Source of the DNA: Acidobacteriota bacterium
Lineage (GTDB): Bacteria > Acidobacteriota > Terriglobia > Terriglobales > Acidobacteriaceae
Assembly: GCA_021778845.1 (NCBI GenBank)
Contig: JAJYBU010000010.1
Span: 43,619 to 107,618 of the forward strand
Length of the DNA: 64,000 nucleotides
Reading direction: 5' to 3'
Under the pieces are notes generated by a model. It saw only the letters and a program-made list of their open reading frames with translations. It was not told where the DNA came from and did not search any database. Position 1 is the stretch's first letter; each line of letters begins with the position of its first letter. Positions 8,511 to 16,094 of the stretch are shown here, one piece after another. A program made the position numbers and the translations under genes.

Positions 8511-9647
8511 CTAGCGGGCGGACTGGTAGCCGCCGGGGACGCCGTTGGGGGAGAGGACCAACTGCCAGAGCTGGAGGCAGCGGGAGCGGAAGGCGGCGGC
8601 GCAGGTGAGCAGGTAGTACTGCCACATGCGTTGGAAACGCTGGTCGAGGTGGCTGAGGAGTTCGCCGCGCTGGATGCTGCGCTGGAAGTTTTTTGACCAG
8701 GACATGAGGGTGAAGTCGTAGTCGGGGCCGATGTTTTGCAGGTCTTCGATGAGGAAACGTCCCTCAATGGCGGTGGTGATCTGGCGCAGGGAGGGGAGTT
8801 TGCCGTTGGGGAAGATGTGGGTGTTGATCCAGGGCTCGCCGGCGAGTTCGGTGTGGAGGCTGCCGATGGTGTGGAGGAGGAAGATGCCGTTGGGGGAGAG
8901 GGCGCGGCGGGCGGTGTTGAAGAAGGCGGGGTAGTTTTTGACGCCGACGTGCTCGAACATGCCGACGGAGACGATGGTGTCGGTGTGGCCGGTGAAGCTG
9001 CGGTAGTCCTGGAGGCGGATGTCGACGGGGAGGCCTGCGCAGAGGTTGCGGGCGAAGGTGGCCTGGTTCTCAGAGACGGTGAGGCCGATGACGTGGACGC
9101 CGTAGTGCTCGGCGGCGAAGCGGGCGAAGGCGCCCCAGCCGCAGCCGATTTCGAGGACGGTGGTGCCGGGGGAGAGATGGAGCTTGCGGCAGATGAGATC
9201 GAGCTTGGCGAGTTGCGCTTCGTCGAGGGTGCGGTCGAGCATGCGGGTGCAACTGCCGCTGTAGGCGCAGCTATAGACCATGGTGTCGCCGAGCATGGAG
9301 CGGAAGAGCTGGTTGTCGAGGTCGTAGTGGCGCTCGCCGACCTGGAAGGCTCGACTGACGCTTTGCAGGTTGGCGAGATAAGCGCGGAGGGTGCCGAGAA
9401 GCTGCGGGATGAAAAGGCCGGCGGTGCGGTCGAGATGGGCGGTGAAGAGGCGATAGAAGAGGTCGTCGAGATTGGCGCAGTCCCACCAGCCGTTGATATA
9501 GGAGTCGCCGAGACCGAGCGTGCCCTGCCAGCGGATGCGGTGGAACATGGCGGGGTTGTGAACCTGGATGTCGTAGGGTGCGGAGCCGTTGAGTTGAATG
9601 CCTGCGGTGGCGATGAGCGACTGAAACCAATACTCGGCTGATTGCAT
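8511..9647 (-). CDS. cfa: Cyclopropane-fatty-acyl-phospholipid synthase
   Basis: This SAM-dependent enzyme adds a methylene bridge to unsaturated acyl chains of membrane phospholipids. The 378-residue protein shows the N-terminal domain with LGLGDSYINGWWDC, the SAM motif VLEIGCGWGAFARFAAEHYG around residue 160-180, and GMFEHVGVKNYPAFF followed by LLHTIG, the conserved Glu and His segments near the active site. The start at ATG 9647 is chosen because GGAGG lies five bases upstream; a TTG at 9662 overlaps that site. It is convergent with the upstream propeller gene (14 bases between stops). Such lipids are often linked to acid and stationary-phase tolerance. Confidence 0.93.
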   Translation of the reverse strand: MQSAEYWFQSLIATAGIQLNGSAPYDIQVHNPAMFHRIRWQGTLGLGDSYINGWWDCANLDDLFYRLFTAHLDRTAGLFIPQLLGTLRAYLANLQSVSRAFQVGERHYDLDNQLFRSMLGDTMVYSCAYSGSCTRMLDRTLDEAQLAKLDLICRKLHLSPGTTVLEIGCGWGAFARFAAEHYGVHVIGLTVSENQATFARNLCAGLPVDIRLQDYRSFTGHTDTIVSVGMFEHVGVKNYPAFFNTARRALSPNGIFLLHTIGSLHTELAGEPWINTHIFPNGKLPSLRQITTAIEGRFLIEDLQNIGPDYDFTLMSWSKNFQRSIQRGELLSHLDQRFQRMWQYYLLTCAAAFRSRCLQLWQLVLSPNGVPGGYQSAR

Positions 9648-9912
9648 GCTGTCCTCCAGCAAAAACCGCCATCGATGTTGGATATACGCTTTGGCATGAA
9701 GGATACATCGTGTGGGATCAAGGAGATGCGATTATCGAAGATTGAGTGCGGAGAGATGAGCTTTGTGTGAGCTGGGGAAGGCCGGAGTTTCGCACAGAAA
9801 GGGCGAGATTTGCACCGAAATTTTGCTGTTGCACGGACGGGATTTTGTGCGAGGATTCTCAGCAACGGAAGAGCGATCTTCCAGAGAAGAGAGAAGAATC
9901 AGAGGCAGTAGG

Positions 9913-10029
9913 GGATCGGACGCGAGACCCACTTCGGGCAACCGGAGAGAAGGATTGGATGCGAGGCCCGCTTCGGGCAACCGAAGATGAGGAGCGGATT
10001 CAAAACCTACTTTGAGCAACCGGAGACAC
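9913..10029. repeat. Three tandem imperfect 39-bp repeats
   Basis: Units 9913-9951, 9952-9990 and 9991-10029 share the core TTCGGGCAACCG. Because 39 is a multiple of three, the minus strand stays open (9732-10037) and would encode 13-residue repeats such as LRLPEAGLASNPS and LRLPEVGLASDPL. The reading frame has no recognisable domain or clear ribosome binding site, so I list the repeat rather than a gene. The rest of the 9648-10335 gap shows only weak open frames. Confidence 0.75.
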
Positions 10030-10254
10030 GCTGGCAAAGAGGAAACTCGCAGGATTTGCTGAACGGACGAACGAAGGACAAGCGGGTTCGCCTGCGGTCA
10101 CGAGGGAAGACGGGAAGCGGAGATTGACTTGGTGCCGAAACCAGGTCTTCGAAAGATTCGGACGGCGGAAGGGCGAGTTCTCGCGAGAGGATTCGCCCTT
10201 TGGCTTTTGGGGGATCAGGAAGGAGTGGGTGCGGTGGGAGTGCGTGCTTTGTCG

Positions 10255-10295
10255 TTCCCACCCGTCCGCAAGTGCGCGTACGGATGGGGCACCCG
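10255..10295. repeat. Dispersed palindrome of the CCCACCC...GGGGCACCC type
   Basis: TTCCCACCCGTCCG and CGGATGGGGCACCC-like arms surround a short GC-rich centre (CAAGTGCGCGTA). It lies 40 bases past the stop of the propeller gene at 10336. Diverged GGTGGGGCACCC segments also appear inside the amidase linker (around 23473-23492). Function unknown; REP-like. Confidence 0.5.
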
Positions 10296-10335
10296 GTATG
10301 TCAGCAAAGATCGACAGAGGGTGTTTGAAAAGCAG

Positions 10336-11457
10336 CTAGATGAGGGGGAGGCCTTCGATGCCGAGGTCGGCGTGGAAGATGGTGGTGTTGGTGGCGAGGG
10401 CTGCGCAGCCGTCGTCGAGGAAGCAGAGGCCTACGAGGTCGTTTCCGGCTACGATGAGTTCAGCTTCGGGGGCATTGGTTTCGCGTGAGTCCCAGATGCG
10501 GACGATGCCGCGATGGCCGCGGAGAGAGGCGGCGACGTAGAGGTTTCCGTCGACGTCCAAGGCCATGCCCTGGGGACGTCCGAGGCCGCGGTAGTAGGTG
10601 GTGGTGTTGCCGTGGGGGTCGATGGCGTAGATGGGCTGGTTGGAGCTGACGGTGGGTGCGGTGACCATGAGGACGCCGTCGGGACGAAAGCAGAGGTGAT
10701 AGAAGGCGACGGAGGGTTCGAGGGTGGCGAAGACGAAGGTCTCGCCGGAGCGGCTGGGGTTGTGGGGGTTGAGGGCGCTGCCGGGCAGGTCAGAGGCGGT
10801 GGATGTGGTTTTGGGAATGATCTTGAAGATGGTGCCGGAGCGGTCGCCGACGAAGAGGTTGCCGTCGCGGTCGAAGGCGATGCCGGTGGCGATGCGCATG
10901 CCTTCGGCGAAGGTGGAGATGTTGCCGGCAGGGGTGATGCGGTAGATGGTGCCCTCGGTGCGGGAGCTGGCGTAGAGATTGTGGTCGGGGCCGAAGGCGA
11001 GGGCGGAGACGTTCATCATGTCGCGGACGAAGGGGGTGACCTGAAGGTCGCGGGCGACGCGGAAGATGGAGACGGGGACCTGCTCGCCGCGGGGACCGGA
11101 GACCATGGCGAAGAGGTTGCCGTCGGCGTCGACGGCGGGGTTGGAGATGATGTGGAGGTCCTCGACCATGGGGACGCCGATGTTGGCGTGGAGAGGATTG
11201 CTGGCGAGGTCGCCGTGACGGAGGGACAACTCGGAGGAGATGGCGCCGGAGGGGACGCGGACGAGGGCTCGGGTGGGGCGGGCGAGATCGAGATGCGCGG
11301 GCGTGTCGCCGAAGAAGGCCTGTGGGAGTTGCGGGCCGTCGTTGGTGCTGAGGAGATGGGCACCGAGGACTTCAAAGCTGCCGCCGGGGATGGCGCAGCG
11401 TGGAAAGAGGTGATCGAGATGCGGGGCTTCGGGACGGATTGGATGCAGGAGGGCCAT
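10336..11457 (-). CDS. SMP-30/NHL-type beta-propeller protein with IPT-like N-terminus
   Basis: The 373-residue protein has an N-terminal beta-rich part (about 10-90, PRCAIPGGSFEVLGAHL) resembling an IPT/TIG fold. Propeller blades follow: AFGPDHNLYASSRTEGTIYRI, GIAFDRDGNLFVGDRSGTIFKI, and GMALDVDGNLYVAASLRGHRG. No signal peptide is evident, so it may be cytoplasmic. The blades match the SMP-30/gluconolactonase-like group, but I cannot verify metal ligands or lactonase activity. It stands alone between a repeat-rich gap and the YeeE pair. Confidence 0.7.
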   Translation of the reverse strand: MALLHPIRPEAPHLDHLFPRCAIPGGSFEVLGAHLLSTNDGPQLPQAFFGDTPAHLDLARPTRALVRVPSGAISSELSLRHGDLASNPLHANIGVPMVEDLHIISNPAVDADGNLFAMVSGPRGEQVPVSIFRVARDLQVTPFVRDMMNVSALAFGPDHNLYASSRTEGTIYRITPAGNISTFAEGMRIATGIAFDRDGNLFVGDRSGTIFKIIPKTTSTASDLPGSALNPHNPSRSGETFVFATLEPSVAFYHLCFRPDGVLMVTAPTVSSNQPIYAIDPHGNTTTYYRGLGRPQGMALDVDGNLYVAASLRGHRGIVRIWDSRETNAPEAELIVAGNDLVGLCFLDDGCAALATNTTIFHADLGIEGLPLI

Positions 11458-11557
11458 TAATGCCTAGGGTATGCGTGGCGGTAGGGCGATGCAAGATGCG
11501 GTGATGAAAATGCATGCGATGCGGGATCGCAGAGAGAGGAGGCGAGGCGTGATGGGC

Positions 11558-11986
11558 CTAGTAGTGCCTGCCGAAGAAGCGACCGTGCAGGCCGGCTCCG
11601 AGGAGGATGCCCAGCACGCTCAGAAGCAGGGGCCAGTTGCCGACACCGAGGCCGGCGATGGCGGGACCGGGGCAGACGCCGGTAAGTCCCCAGCCGACAC
11701 CGAAGATGGCTGCGCCGATGAGGGTGGGTGCGTTGAGACGCGAGGGATGGGTGTGAAAGACGGGGCCGAAGAGGGGACGCTTCATCAGGCGAGGCAGAAG
11801 TGCGTAGGAGATGGCGGTGACGCCTGCTGCGCCACCGAGAACGAGCAACAGTCCCATGTTCTTGAGCAGGAGGAACTGGAGGATGCTCTCGGGTTGGACC
11901 ATGGTGGAGATTGCGAGGCCGAAGCCGAAGAGGCCGCCGGAAAGGATGGCGGAGAGAAGGATGGGACGAGAGGTGGTTGGGGGCAT
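11558..11986 (-). CDS. YeeE/YedE family transporter subunit B (half-size)
   Basis: The 142-residue membrane protein has about four hydrophobic helices and the conserved GWGLTGVCPGPAIAGLG motif with its cysteine. That motif marks the second half of YeeE/YedE (PmpB-like) proteins implicated in uptake of thiosulfate or other sulfur compounds. The ATG at 11986 begins one base after the upstream partner's stop, so the two halves are translationally linked. In full-length relatives both halves are fused. Substrate is inferred only from family. Confidence 0.82.
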   Translation of the reverse strand: MPPTTSRPILLSAILSGGLFGFGLAISTMVQPESILQFLLLKNMGLLLVLGGAAGVTAISYALLPRLMKRPLFGPVFHTHPSRLNAPTLIGAAIFGVGWGLTGVCPGPAIAGLGVGNWPLLLSVLGILLGAGLHGRFFGRHY

Positions 11987-11987
11987 G

Positions 11988-12470
11988 TTAGAAGCCTCCG
12001 AGGGCGTGCACGAGATGCGCGGTGAGAATGGCCGTGGTGAGAAAGAGAATGACCGCGAGGATGGAAGGGAGTTGGCCGGAGCCGACGCCGCAGATGCCGT
12101 GACCGGAGGTGCAGCCACCGCCCATGCGCGCTCCGAAGCCGGCAAGGATGCCGCCAGCGAAGAGTTGCCAGAGCGGGACGCGGGTGACGTATCCGTGGCC
12201 GTGACCGAGGGTGAAGGTGAAGACGGCAGCGCCGGCGACCATGCCGAGAGCGTACATGAGCAGCCAGTTGCGCCGGGATACAAAGTTTTCGTGACGGAAG
12301 AAGGGATGGCGCGACAGAAAAGACCAGAGCGCACTGTAGACCGTGCTGATGCCGCCAATCAGACCGGTGAGAGCGAAGAGCAGGCTGACGCCGAGTCCGA
12401 TGGAGATGCCGCCGAATAGGAAGTGCTTCCATCCGAGCGGAAACCATTGTGTGATTGCGATGAGGTGCAT
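11988..12470 (-). CDS. YeeE/YedE family transporter subunit A (half-size)
   Basis: The 160-residue protein carries the FAGGILAGFGARMGGGCT and SGHGICGVG segments diagnostic of the first half of YeeE/YedE transporters, with two cysteines in the predicted pore. The frame is open further upstream, but ATG 12470 is preceded by GGAGAGG at a short distance and starts MHLIAITQWFPLGWKHFLFGG, just before the first helix. It pairs with the downstream 142-residue half to make one likely sulfur-compound transporter. The pgpA gene ends 20 bases upstream on the same strand. Confidence 0.82.
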   Translation of the reverse strand: MHLIAITQWFPLGWKHFLFGGISIGLGVSLLFALTGLIGGISTVYSALWSFLSRHPFFRHENFVSRRNWLLMYALGMVAGAAVFTFTLGHGHGYVTRVPLWQLFAGGILAGFGARMGGGCTSGHGICGVGSGQLPSILAVILFLTTAILTAHLVHALGGF

Positions 12471-12489
12471 GTACCTCTCCGGGATGTGA

Positions 12490-13011
12490 TCAGAAGATGT
12501 GGGTGAAATGGGTAAGGAGAGCGCCGAGGAGAAGTGCGATGAGGCCGGCGGCAACGTCGTCGAGCATGATGCCGGTGCCGGAGGGGAGGGCTTCGAGGCG
12601 GCGGATGGGCCAGGGCTTGGTGATGTCGAGGAGGCGGAAGAGGAGGAGTGCGAGCGCGGCCTGCTGCCAGGTGGGACGCATGAGCATGAGAGCGAAGAGC
12701 TGGCCGGCGACTTCGTCGATGACGACGAAGCCGGGGTCGTGGCGGGAGGCTTCGCGCGCGGTGATGGTGGAGGCAGGGATGCCGATCGCGGTGATGAGGA
12801 GGGCTGCGACGGTGGTGGCGATAGTGAGAGTAGTGGCGGTGGAGGGGAAGATGTGGGCGGCGGCGTACCAGAGGAGGACTGCGGCGACGCTGCCGTAGGT
12901 GCCGGGGCCGGGCCGGCCGTAGCCTGCGCCGAAGAAGGTTGCGAGGGTCCAGGCCCAGCGGGTCTTGGGGCCACGAAGATCGGAGCGCGAGACGCCTGGC
13001 TGATGCGCCAC
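12490..13011 (-). CDS. pgpA: Phosphatidylglycerophosphatase A
   Basis: PgpA removes the phosphate of phosphatidylglycerol phosphate to make phosphatidylglycerol. The 173-residue protein has the family motifs ATFFGAGYGRPGPGTYGS, DPGFVVIDEVAGQ and FRLLDITKPWPIRRLE, with hydrophobic helices between them. The GTG at 13011 is taken as start because it shares a base with the yacG stop (TAGTG) and begins just before the conserved region; upstream codons in frame are Arg/Pro-rich shadow sequence. This suggests cotranscription of yacG and pgpA. Confidence 0.9.
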   Translation of the reverse strand: MAHQPGVSRSDLRGPKTRWAWTLATFFGAGYGRPGPGTYGSVAAVLLWYAAAHIFPSTATTLTIATTVAALLITAIGIPASTITAREASRHDPGFVVIDEVAGQLFALMLMRPTWQQAALALLLFRLLDITKPWPIRRLEALPSGTGIMLDDVAAGLIALLLGALLTHFTHIF

Positions 13012-13226
13012 TAGTTCTTCCACTCTTTGATGGGGTTGGATTGCTGCTCGGCGTGCTCGAGGTCTTCGAGGAGGTCGGGGTCGAGGATGGGGGAGGAGAT
13101 TTTGTAGTCGCCCGAAGCCCACTTGCCGAGATCGATGGTGCGGCAGCGGTCGGAACAGAAGGGGAAGTCTTCGCTGGTGGCGGGGACGGGTTTCTTGCAG
13201 ATGGGGCAGGGGATGGTCTTGATCAT
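13011..13226 (-). CDS. yacG: DNA gyrase inhibitor / zinc-binding protein YacG
   Basis: The 71-residue protein has the four-cysteine zinc site of YacG: C7 and C10 (CPICKKPV) and C24 and C28 (FCSDRCRTIDLGKWASGDYKI). In E. coli YacG binds GyrB and inhibits DNA binding by gyrase. The length is normal for the family and the C-terminal acidic tail is typical. The start ATG at 13226 gives MIKTIPCPIC. Confidence 0.93.
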   Translation of the reverse strand: MIKTIPCPICKKPVPATSEDFPFCSDRCRTIDLGKWASGDYKISSPILDPDLLEDLEHAEQQSNPIKEWKN

Positions 13227-13239
13227 GGTGGGTTACAGG

Positions 13240-13581
13240 TCAGGCAGATTTGGCTAGATACTCATCAAGCGCATCGTTGATGACGGTGTTGAGTTTGCGG
13301 TCGGTCTTTTCAGCGAAAAGTGCTGCGCGTGTGTGGAGGTCTTCGCGGAGGCGGACGTTGAGACTGCCCTTGAAGGGCTTGTTAGGGGCCTTACCCTTCG
13401 CTGCGCAGAACTCAAGGTATTCATCGACTGCGTTGCGGAAGTTCTTCTCCAGTTCGCGGACGCTCTTGCCGCCAAAGCTGATCATGTCGCGGATGCCGAG
13501 GACGCGGCCGTGCAGCATCTTGTCTTCAGCACTGAACTCTACGGAACCGTCATAGCCGCGGTGTTGCAGCGTTGTGCTCAT
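13240..13581 (-). CDS. hicB: HicB-family antitoxin
   Basis: The 113-residue protein has the HicB fold at residues 10-65 (DKMLHGRVLGIRDMISFGG and a following helix) and a ribbon-helix-helix C-terminus (GSLNVRLREDLHTRAALFA) that would bind the operator. HicB proteins block the HicA ribonuclease and repress their own operon. Here the toxin gene comes first, with an ATGA overlap at 13578-13581. Canonical hicAB order is kept. Confidence 0.88.
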   Translation of the reverse strand: MSTTLQHRGYDGSVEFSAEDKMLHGRVLGIRDMISFGGKSVRELEKNFRNAVDEYLEFCAAKGKAPNKPFKGSLNVRLREDLHTRAALFAEKTDRKLNTVINDALDEYLAKSA

Positions 13582-13829
13582 TTGATCAAACCTTCCCTTT
13601 GAAGAAGAGTGATGGTGTCACGCACCTGATATGGCTTTAGTATCCTGGACGGGTGAGGTTCATGGATAAAGAGTACAGCTTGCGTTTCTTTATGAATGAA
13701 TTTTCGACTCGAACCCGACGACTTTTCTATATCAAATCCGAGCGCGGCCATGAGGGACACCAACTCAGACCAGGTAAAGTCCTTCGGTTTTGACTGCAAA
13801 CGATATAAGAGCTTTTCTTGCTTTGCCAC
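13578..13829 (-). CDS. hicA: HicA-family toxin (mRNA interferase)
   Basis: The 83-residue protein matches HicA: a double-stranded-RNA-binding-like fold with SELVSLMAALGFDIEKSSGSS, then KFIHKE with the likely catalytic His, and a C-terminal PYQVRDTITLLQREGLIK helix. HicA toxins cleave mRNA during stress until neutralised by HicB. The usual GSHH tetrad is replaced by GSSRKFIH, a form seen in some HicA branches. The pair sits between yacG and rimO and may belong to the mobile gene pool. Confidence 0.85.
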   Translation of the reverse strand: MAKQEKLLYRLQSKPKDFTWSELVSLMAALGFDIEKSSGSSRKFIHKETQAVLFIHEPHPSRILKPYQVRDTITLLQREGLIK

Positions 13830-13930
13830 GGAGGCCTCCGTTGGGATGGTTGCAGCTCATATGGGTGATCTCCCGGTCAAACAAGAAAGGTGTAACTAAA
13901 AACAGTTGCAGAATACTATGAGGGTTGGAA

Positions 13931-15703
13931 TTAATCAAGAATGCGGGCTACGACATCGTAGTCGTGGGATTCGGTGATCTGGGCACGGTAGAAGGTGCCG
14001 GGGATCAGGGCTTCGTGGGGGCCGAAGTCGTTGATGAGGACCTTGCCGTCAATCTCGGGGGCGTGGTCGAGCGAGCGGCCCTGCCAGAGGAGGTCGGTCT
14101 CGTCGGACTCGCCTTCGACGAGGATGTCGAGCTCGCGGCCCACCCATTGCCTGCGGGCCTTTTTGCTGATGCGCTGCTGGAGCTTCATGAGCTTGCGGCG
14201 GCGGGATTCGATGGTGCGCTTCGGAACTTTTTCGTCGAGGGCGAAGGCTCCGGCACCTTCTTCGTCGGAGTAGCTGAAGACGCCCAGCCAGTCGATTTTG
14301 GCGGCGGTGACGAAGGCGCAGAGTTCTTCGAAGTCGGCTTCGGTTTCGCCGGGGAAGCCGACGATGAAGCTGGTGCGGAGGACCAGGTTGGGGATGGTCT
14401 TGCGGGCTTGCTCAATGATCTGGAGAAAGCGGGCCGATGTTCCGCCTCTGCGCATTCGCTTGAGGACGTTGGCGGAGGCGTGCTGGAGGGGGACGTCGAG
14501 GTACTTGGCGATGGTGTCGTGGCGCGCGATGGTCTGGAGGAGGCGCGGGGTGATCTTGTTGGGGTAAGCGTAGAGGAAGCGCAGCCACTTGAGGCCGGGG
14601 AGGGGTGCGAGGGCGTCGAGGAGGTCGGCTAGCTCGGGCTTGCGGAGGTCGATTCCCTCAGGGGCTAGAGCCCCTTGCGCGGCAGGGTCATGGACGGACG
14701 GGCTAAAGCCCGTCCCCTTCAAAGCGCGGCTGTCTTGCATCTTCAAGGCGCGCCCGGATTGGGTGAGGAGGCTGGGAGGGAGATCTTCGCCGTAGCAGGT
14801 GGTGTCCTGGCCGATGAGGGTGATCTCGCGGACGCCCTGGGCGATGAGGGATTTGGCTTCGGCTACGATGCTGGCGAGAGGGCGCGAACGGAACTTCCCG
14901 CGGAGTTGAGGGATGATGCAGAAGCTGCAGGGATGGTCGCAGCCTTCGGCGATCTTGATGTAGGCCGAAGAGCGCGGGGTGGTGAGGATGCGCGGGGTTT
15001 CGTCGGAGTAGAGATAGGTGGGGAGGGCGGGGGTGGCACCGTCCCATGAGTCGCGGGAGAAGCGGCCCTGCTGCTCGCGTAGATCGCCTTCGGGGCGGGA
15101 GGACTGCGCGTCGAGCGGAAGGCTGCGCGTGGTTTCGTGAATGATCTGGGGCGAGTCGGCGCCGGGGCGGGAGTGCTGATTGACGGCGCTGGCGTGGCGG
15201 GCGATCTGGACGGCTTCGGATTGGGCGGCGGTGAGGATGGGGAAGGGGCTGGCGGCGGGGCGGTTGAGGCCTGCGGCTTCGAGAATGGCTTCGAGTTCGC
15301 CAGTGCCGACTACGGCGTCGACCTCGGGGATGTTGGCGCGGATCTCGTCGCGGTAACGCTCGACGAGGCAGCCGGCGACGATGAGGCGCTGGGCTTTGCC
15401 CTTGCCTGCGCCGCCGTTGGCGAGCGCTTTCATCTGCACCATTTCGAGGATGGTGTCGACGGACTCCTGCTTGGCCGAGTCGATGAAGCTGCAGGTGTTG
15501 ACGACGAGGATGTCGGCGTCTTCGGCGCGGGGAGTCAGATGGGCTCCGCCGCGATGGAGCAGGCCCATCATGACTTCAGAGTCGACGAGATTCTTTGGGC
15601 AGCCGAGCGAGACGAAGCCGACCGAGGGGTTTTTGGCCCGGTGGGATTCTGGGGAGGGGGTCTCGGGAGCGGCGCCGTCTTCGAGAGTGGAGGACAGGCT
15701 CAC
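13931..15703 (-). CDS. rimO: Ribosomal protein S12 methylthiotransferase RimO, enlarged
   Basis: RimO is a radical SAM enzyme that methylthiolates an aspartate of ribosomal protein S12. The 590-residue protein has the N-terminal UPF0004 domain (VGFVSLGCPKNLVDSE, VNTCSFIDSA), the radical SAM cysteines C255, C259 and C262 (GCDHPCSFC), and a C-terminal TRAM domain. It is about 150 residues longer than typical RimO. The extra sequence lies in two places: about 150-235, and about 313-352, where the DNA contains two perfect palindromes of the intergenic repeat type. Both insertions keep the frame and spare the catalytic motifs, so the enzyme may still work. Confidence 0.92.
   Translation of the reverse strand: MSLSSTLEDGAAPETPSPESHRAKNPSVGFVSLGCPKNLVDSEVMMGLLHRGGAHLTPRAEDADILVVNTCSFIDSAKQESVDTILEMVQMKALANGGAGKGKAQRLIVAGCLVERYRDEIRANIPEVDAVVGTGELEAILEAAGLNRPAASPFPILTAAQSEAVQIARHASAVNQHSRPGADSPQIIHETTRSLPLDAQSSRPEGDLREQQGRFSRDSWDGATPALPTYLYSDETPRILTTPRSSAYIKIAEGCDHPCSFCIIPQLRGKFRSRPLASIVAEAKSLIAQGVREITLIGQDTTCYGEDLPPSLLTQSGRALKMQDSRALKGTGFSPSVHDPAAQGALAPEGIDLRKPELADLLDALAPLPGLKWLRFLYAYPNKITPRLLQTIARHDTIAKYLDVPLQHASANVLKRMRRGGTSARFLQIIEQARKTIPNLVLRTSFIVGFPGETEADFEELCAFVTAAKIDWLGVFSYSDEEGAGAFALDEKVPKRTIESRRRKLMKLQQRISKKARRQWVGRELDILVEGESDETDLLWQGRSLDHAPEIDGKVLINDFGPHEALIPGTFYRAQITESHDYDVVARILD
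14660..14715. repeat. Palindromic repeat pair inside rimO
   Basis: AGGGGCT/AGCCCCT (14660-14675) and GGACGGGCT/AGCCCGTCC (14696-14715) are two perfect palindromes with two-base centres, separated by 20 bases. They fall in the second, non-conserved insertion of rimO. They look like the intergenic palindromes elsewhere in the window but are translated here. Confidence 0.75.
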
Positions 15704-15729
15704 CCCTCCAGTTTAGCAGCTTTGACGCG

Positions 15730-16059
15730 CTAGTTGATGAGTTTTGACGCGGGTTTGACGGCGAGCAGTGAGTAGGGTTTCGGGGTGGGGTGGCTGGTGA
15801 CGACGACGCCGTTGGTTTCGAAGTGGGTGATGCGGTGGTCGGTGCTGTGGCCGAGCATGACGGCTTTGCGGAGCATCTGGAGGTGGCGGCGGGAGTCGTT
15901 GGCGAAGTGGCGGGAGATGGCGTGGTCGTAGTCGGTGACGAGGATGTAGGTGGCCTCGCATTTGGGACAGTAGATGGGATCCTCCAGCCAGCGATGGAAG
16001 GCGGCCGGAGGGAGCGGGGCGGCGGGGTCGGTGCCGGAGCGGATGGCGGCGATGATCAT
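15730..16059 (-). CDS. Hypothetical protein with single CxxC
   Basis: A 109-residue protein of no recognised family. A central YCPKCEATYILVTDYDHAISRHF segment (about residues 30-52) has a CxxC pair that could be one half of a zinc site, followed by a His-rich stretch. The C-terminus is Pro/Lys-rich. It lies 26 bases downstream of the rimO start on the same strand, with fabH ending 36 bases after it. Confidence 0.6.
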   Translation of the reverse strand: MIIAAIRSGTDPAAPLPPAAFHRWLEDPIYCPKCEATYILVTDYDHAISRHFANDSRRHLQMLRKAVMLGHSTDHRITHFETNGVVVTSHPTPKPYSLLAVKPASKLIN

Positions 16060-16094
16060 GGGGCAGGGATTAGGATGACGACAACATCACGAAG

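Noticed and set aside
8474..9865. A 463-codon minus-strand frame overlapping cfa
   Set aside because: Ser/Pro/Thr-rich composition with no domain; the cfa frame has all motifs.
9913..10029. CRISPR array
   Set aside because: The 39-bp units are contiguous, imperfect and have no unique spacers; no cas genes are present.
10007..10261. An 84-codon minus-strand frame overlapping the 39-bp repeats
   Set aside because: Pro/Arg-rich, no start signal or domain, and it runs into a dispersed palindrome.
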